64,000 bases of DNA from positions 124,001 through 188,000 of the forward strand of contig JBJOOR010000005.1 in assembly GCA_046051225.1 (NCBI GenBank). Reading direction: 5' to 3'. Origin of the DNA: CAIODY01 sp046051225. GTDB taxonomy: Bacteria; Bacteroidota; Bacteroidia; Chitinophagales; CAIODY01. A model generated the notes under the pieces. That model worked only from the letters and a program-made list of their open reading frames with translations, was not told the DNA's origin and searched no databases. Position numbers and translations under genes: made by a program. Shown here in pieces: positions 63,440-64,000 of the stretch; position 1 is the first letter of the stretch, and the number at the start of each line of letters is the position of its first letter.

Positions 63440-63964
63440 ATGGCAAAACAAGAACGCATTATTTTTTTAGTTGATGATGATAATATGCAGTTGCAGATGA
63501 TAAAAGATTATTTGGACGAACGCTTCGAAATGAAACTTTATCAATATTCAACAGGTGAAGAAGCATTAGCTAATATGAATCTAAATCCTGAAATTGTAAT
63601 ATTAGATTACCATTTAATGAGTGTAAATAAATCTGCCGAAAATGGAATTGAAATTTTGAAAAAAATGAAAGAAGCTTGCCCAACAGCACAAGTAATCATG
63701 CTTTCGGGGCAAGATAAAATTTCGGTGGCGGTTGAATGTATGAAACATGGCGCTTATGATTATGTAGTAAAAAGCGAAAGTGCTTTTATGCGTATCGAAA
63801 ATATTTTTAATAATATCGGCGAACACATGAAAACAATGCATCAATTAAAAATCTATAAACTAGGATTCAGAATTTTAATAGGTGCAATTATCATTATTTC
63901 CATTTTAGCTTTTGTTGCTGTAAAAATGGGTTGGGCTTCGGCTCACATGGGTGGGTTTGATTAA
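63440..63964 (+). CDS. Receiver-domain protein with C-terminal membrane anchor
   Basis: 174 residues. A receiver domain (about 6-130) with acidic pocket VDDDN, phospho-acceptor D56 in ILDYHLMS and conserved Lys in YVVKSES (about 113). Instead of a DNA-binding domain, there is a hydrophobic segment at about 147-165 (LIGAIIIISILAFVAV) and a short tail. A receiver tied to the membrane would act by protein contact, not transcription. Last gene of the signalling run, closed by the 63966 terminator. Confidence 0.9.
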   Translation: MAKQERIIFLVDDDNMQLQMIKDYLDERFEMKLYQYSTGEEALANMNLNPEIVILDYHLMSVNKSAENGIEILKKMKEACPTAQVIMLSGQDKISVAVECMKHGAYDYVVKSESAFMRIENIFNNIGEHMKTMHQLKIYKLGFRILIGAIIIISILAFVAVKMGWASAHMGGFD

Positions 63965-63965
63965 T

Positions 63966-64000
63966 TAAAAAAGCCGATTCAATTAAATCGGCTTTTTTTT
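63966..64000 (+). terminator. Terminator of the signalling gene run
   Basis: A stem A6GCCGATT (about 63967-63979) and its complement around a 7-nt loop, followed by T8 at the window edge; 2 bp after the stop at 63964. Confidence 0.9.

Overview
The window comes from a low-GC (roughly one third G+C) member of the Bacteroidota, probably a Chitinophagales- or Sphingobacteriales-like lineage. The evidence is many proteins with type IX secretion (T9SS) C-terminal sorting domains, several TonB-dependent receptors with a local exbB-exbD-exbD-tonB operon, Bacteroidota-restricted families (OstA-like, DUF6089, DUF3822, DUF4465), type B L31, and promoters of the TAnnTTTG (-7) type. I saw no rRNA or tRNA gene, CRISPR array, prophage or intact transposon.

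Layout. 0.2-8.3 kb: mixed housekeeping and envelope genes (YhhQ queuosine-precursor transporter, RNase HI, a lipoprotein hydrolase, a DUF6089 barrel, an amino-acid permease, an MBL hydrolase, a thioredoxin-like protein), with a short 42-bp repeat array at 1.07-1.22 kb. 8.4-24.6 kb: a large T9SS cargo protein, OstA-like LPS-transport protein, a three-gene TonB-receptor unit, metallophosphoesterase, GNAT, Bax-inhibitor-1, a divergent arginase / arginine decarboxylase pair, a second TonB receptor and a T9SS protein. 24.7-25.1 kb: a second array of the same repeat family, in reverse orientation, followed by rpoC standing alone without rpoB. 30-33 kb: a repeat-rich stretch with a lipoprotein gene between direct repeats, a T9SS cargo gene, palindromes, and an unrelated 42-bp array (32.17-32.75 kb). 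33-45.7 kb, mostly minus strand: purB, thiE coupled to a tiny T9SS-sorted protein, a secreted subtilase (plus strand), a PtmA/Gfo-Idh sugar-modification pair, and the chain DUF3822-rsmD-rimM-LtaS-like-pRiA4b ORF-3-like.

45.7-53.5 kb is a vitamin B12 uptake region: a cobalamin riboswitch controls a BtuB-like receptor and two T9SS-sorted surface proteins, and the ExbB/ExbD/ExbD/TonB energiser lies directly downstream. 54.1 kb carries rpmE2. 54.5-64.0 kb is dominated by signalling: a TPR histidine kinase, two membrane proteins (one DUF1361), a ParE-type toxin-antitoxin pair, a 7TMR-DISM histidine kinase, a REC-kinase-REC hybrid, an HPt protein and a receiver protein with a C-terminal membrane anchor. 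Together these contain every part needed for a multistep phosphorelay, and this is the best candidate here for an undescribed system. The three arrays with the same 42-bp period, the rpoC/rpoB separation and the shared promoter motifs are the other main points of interest.
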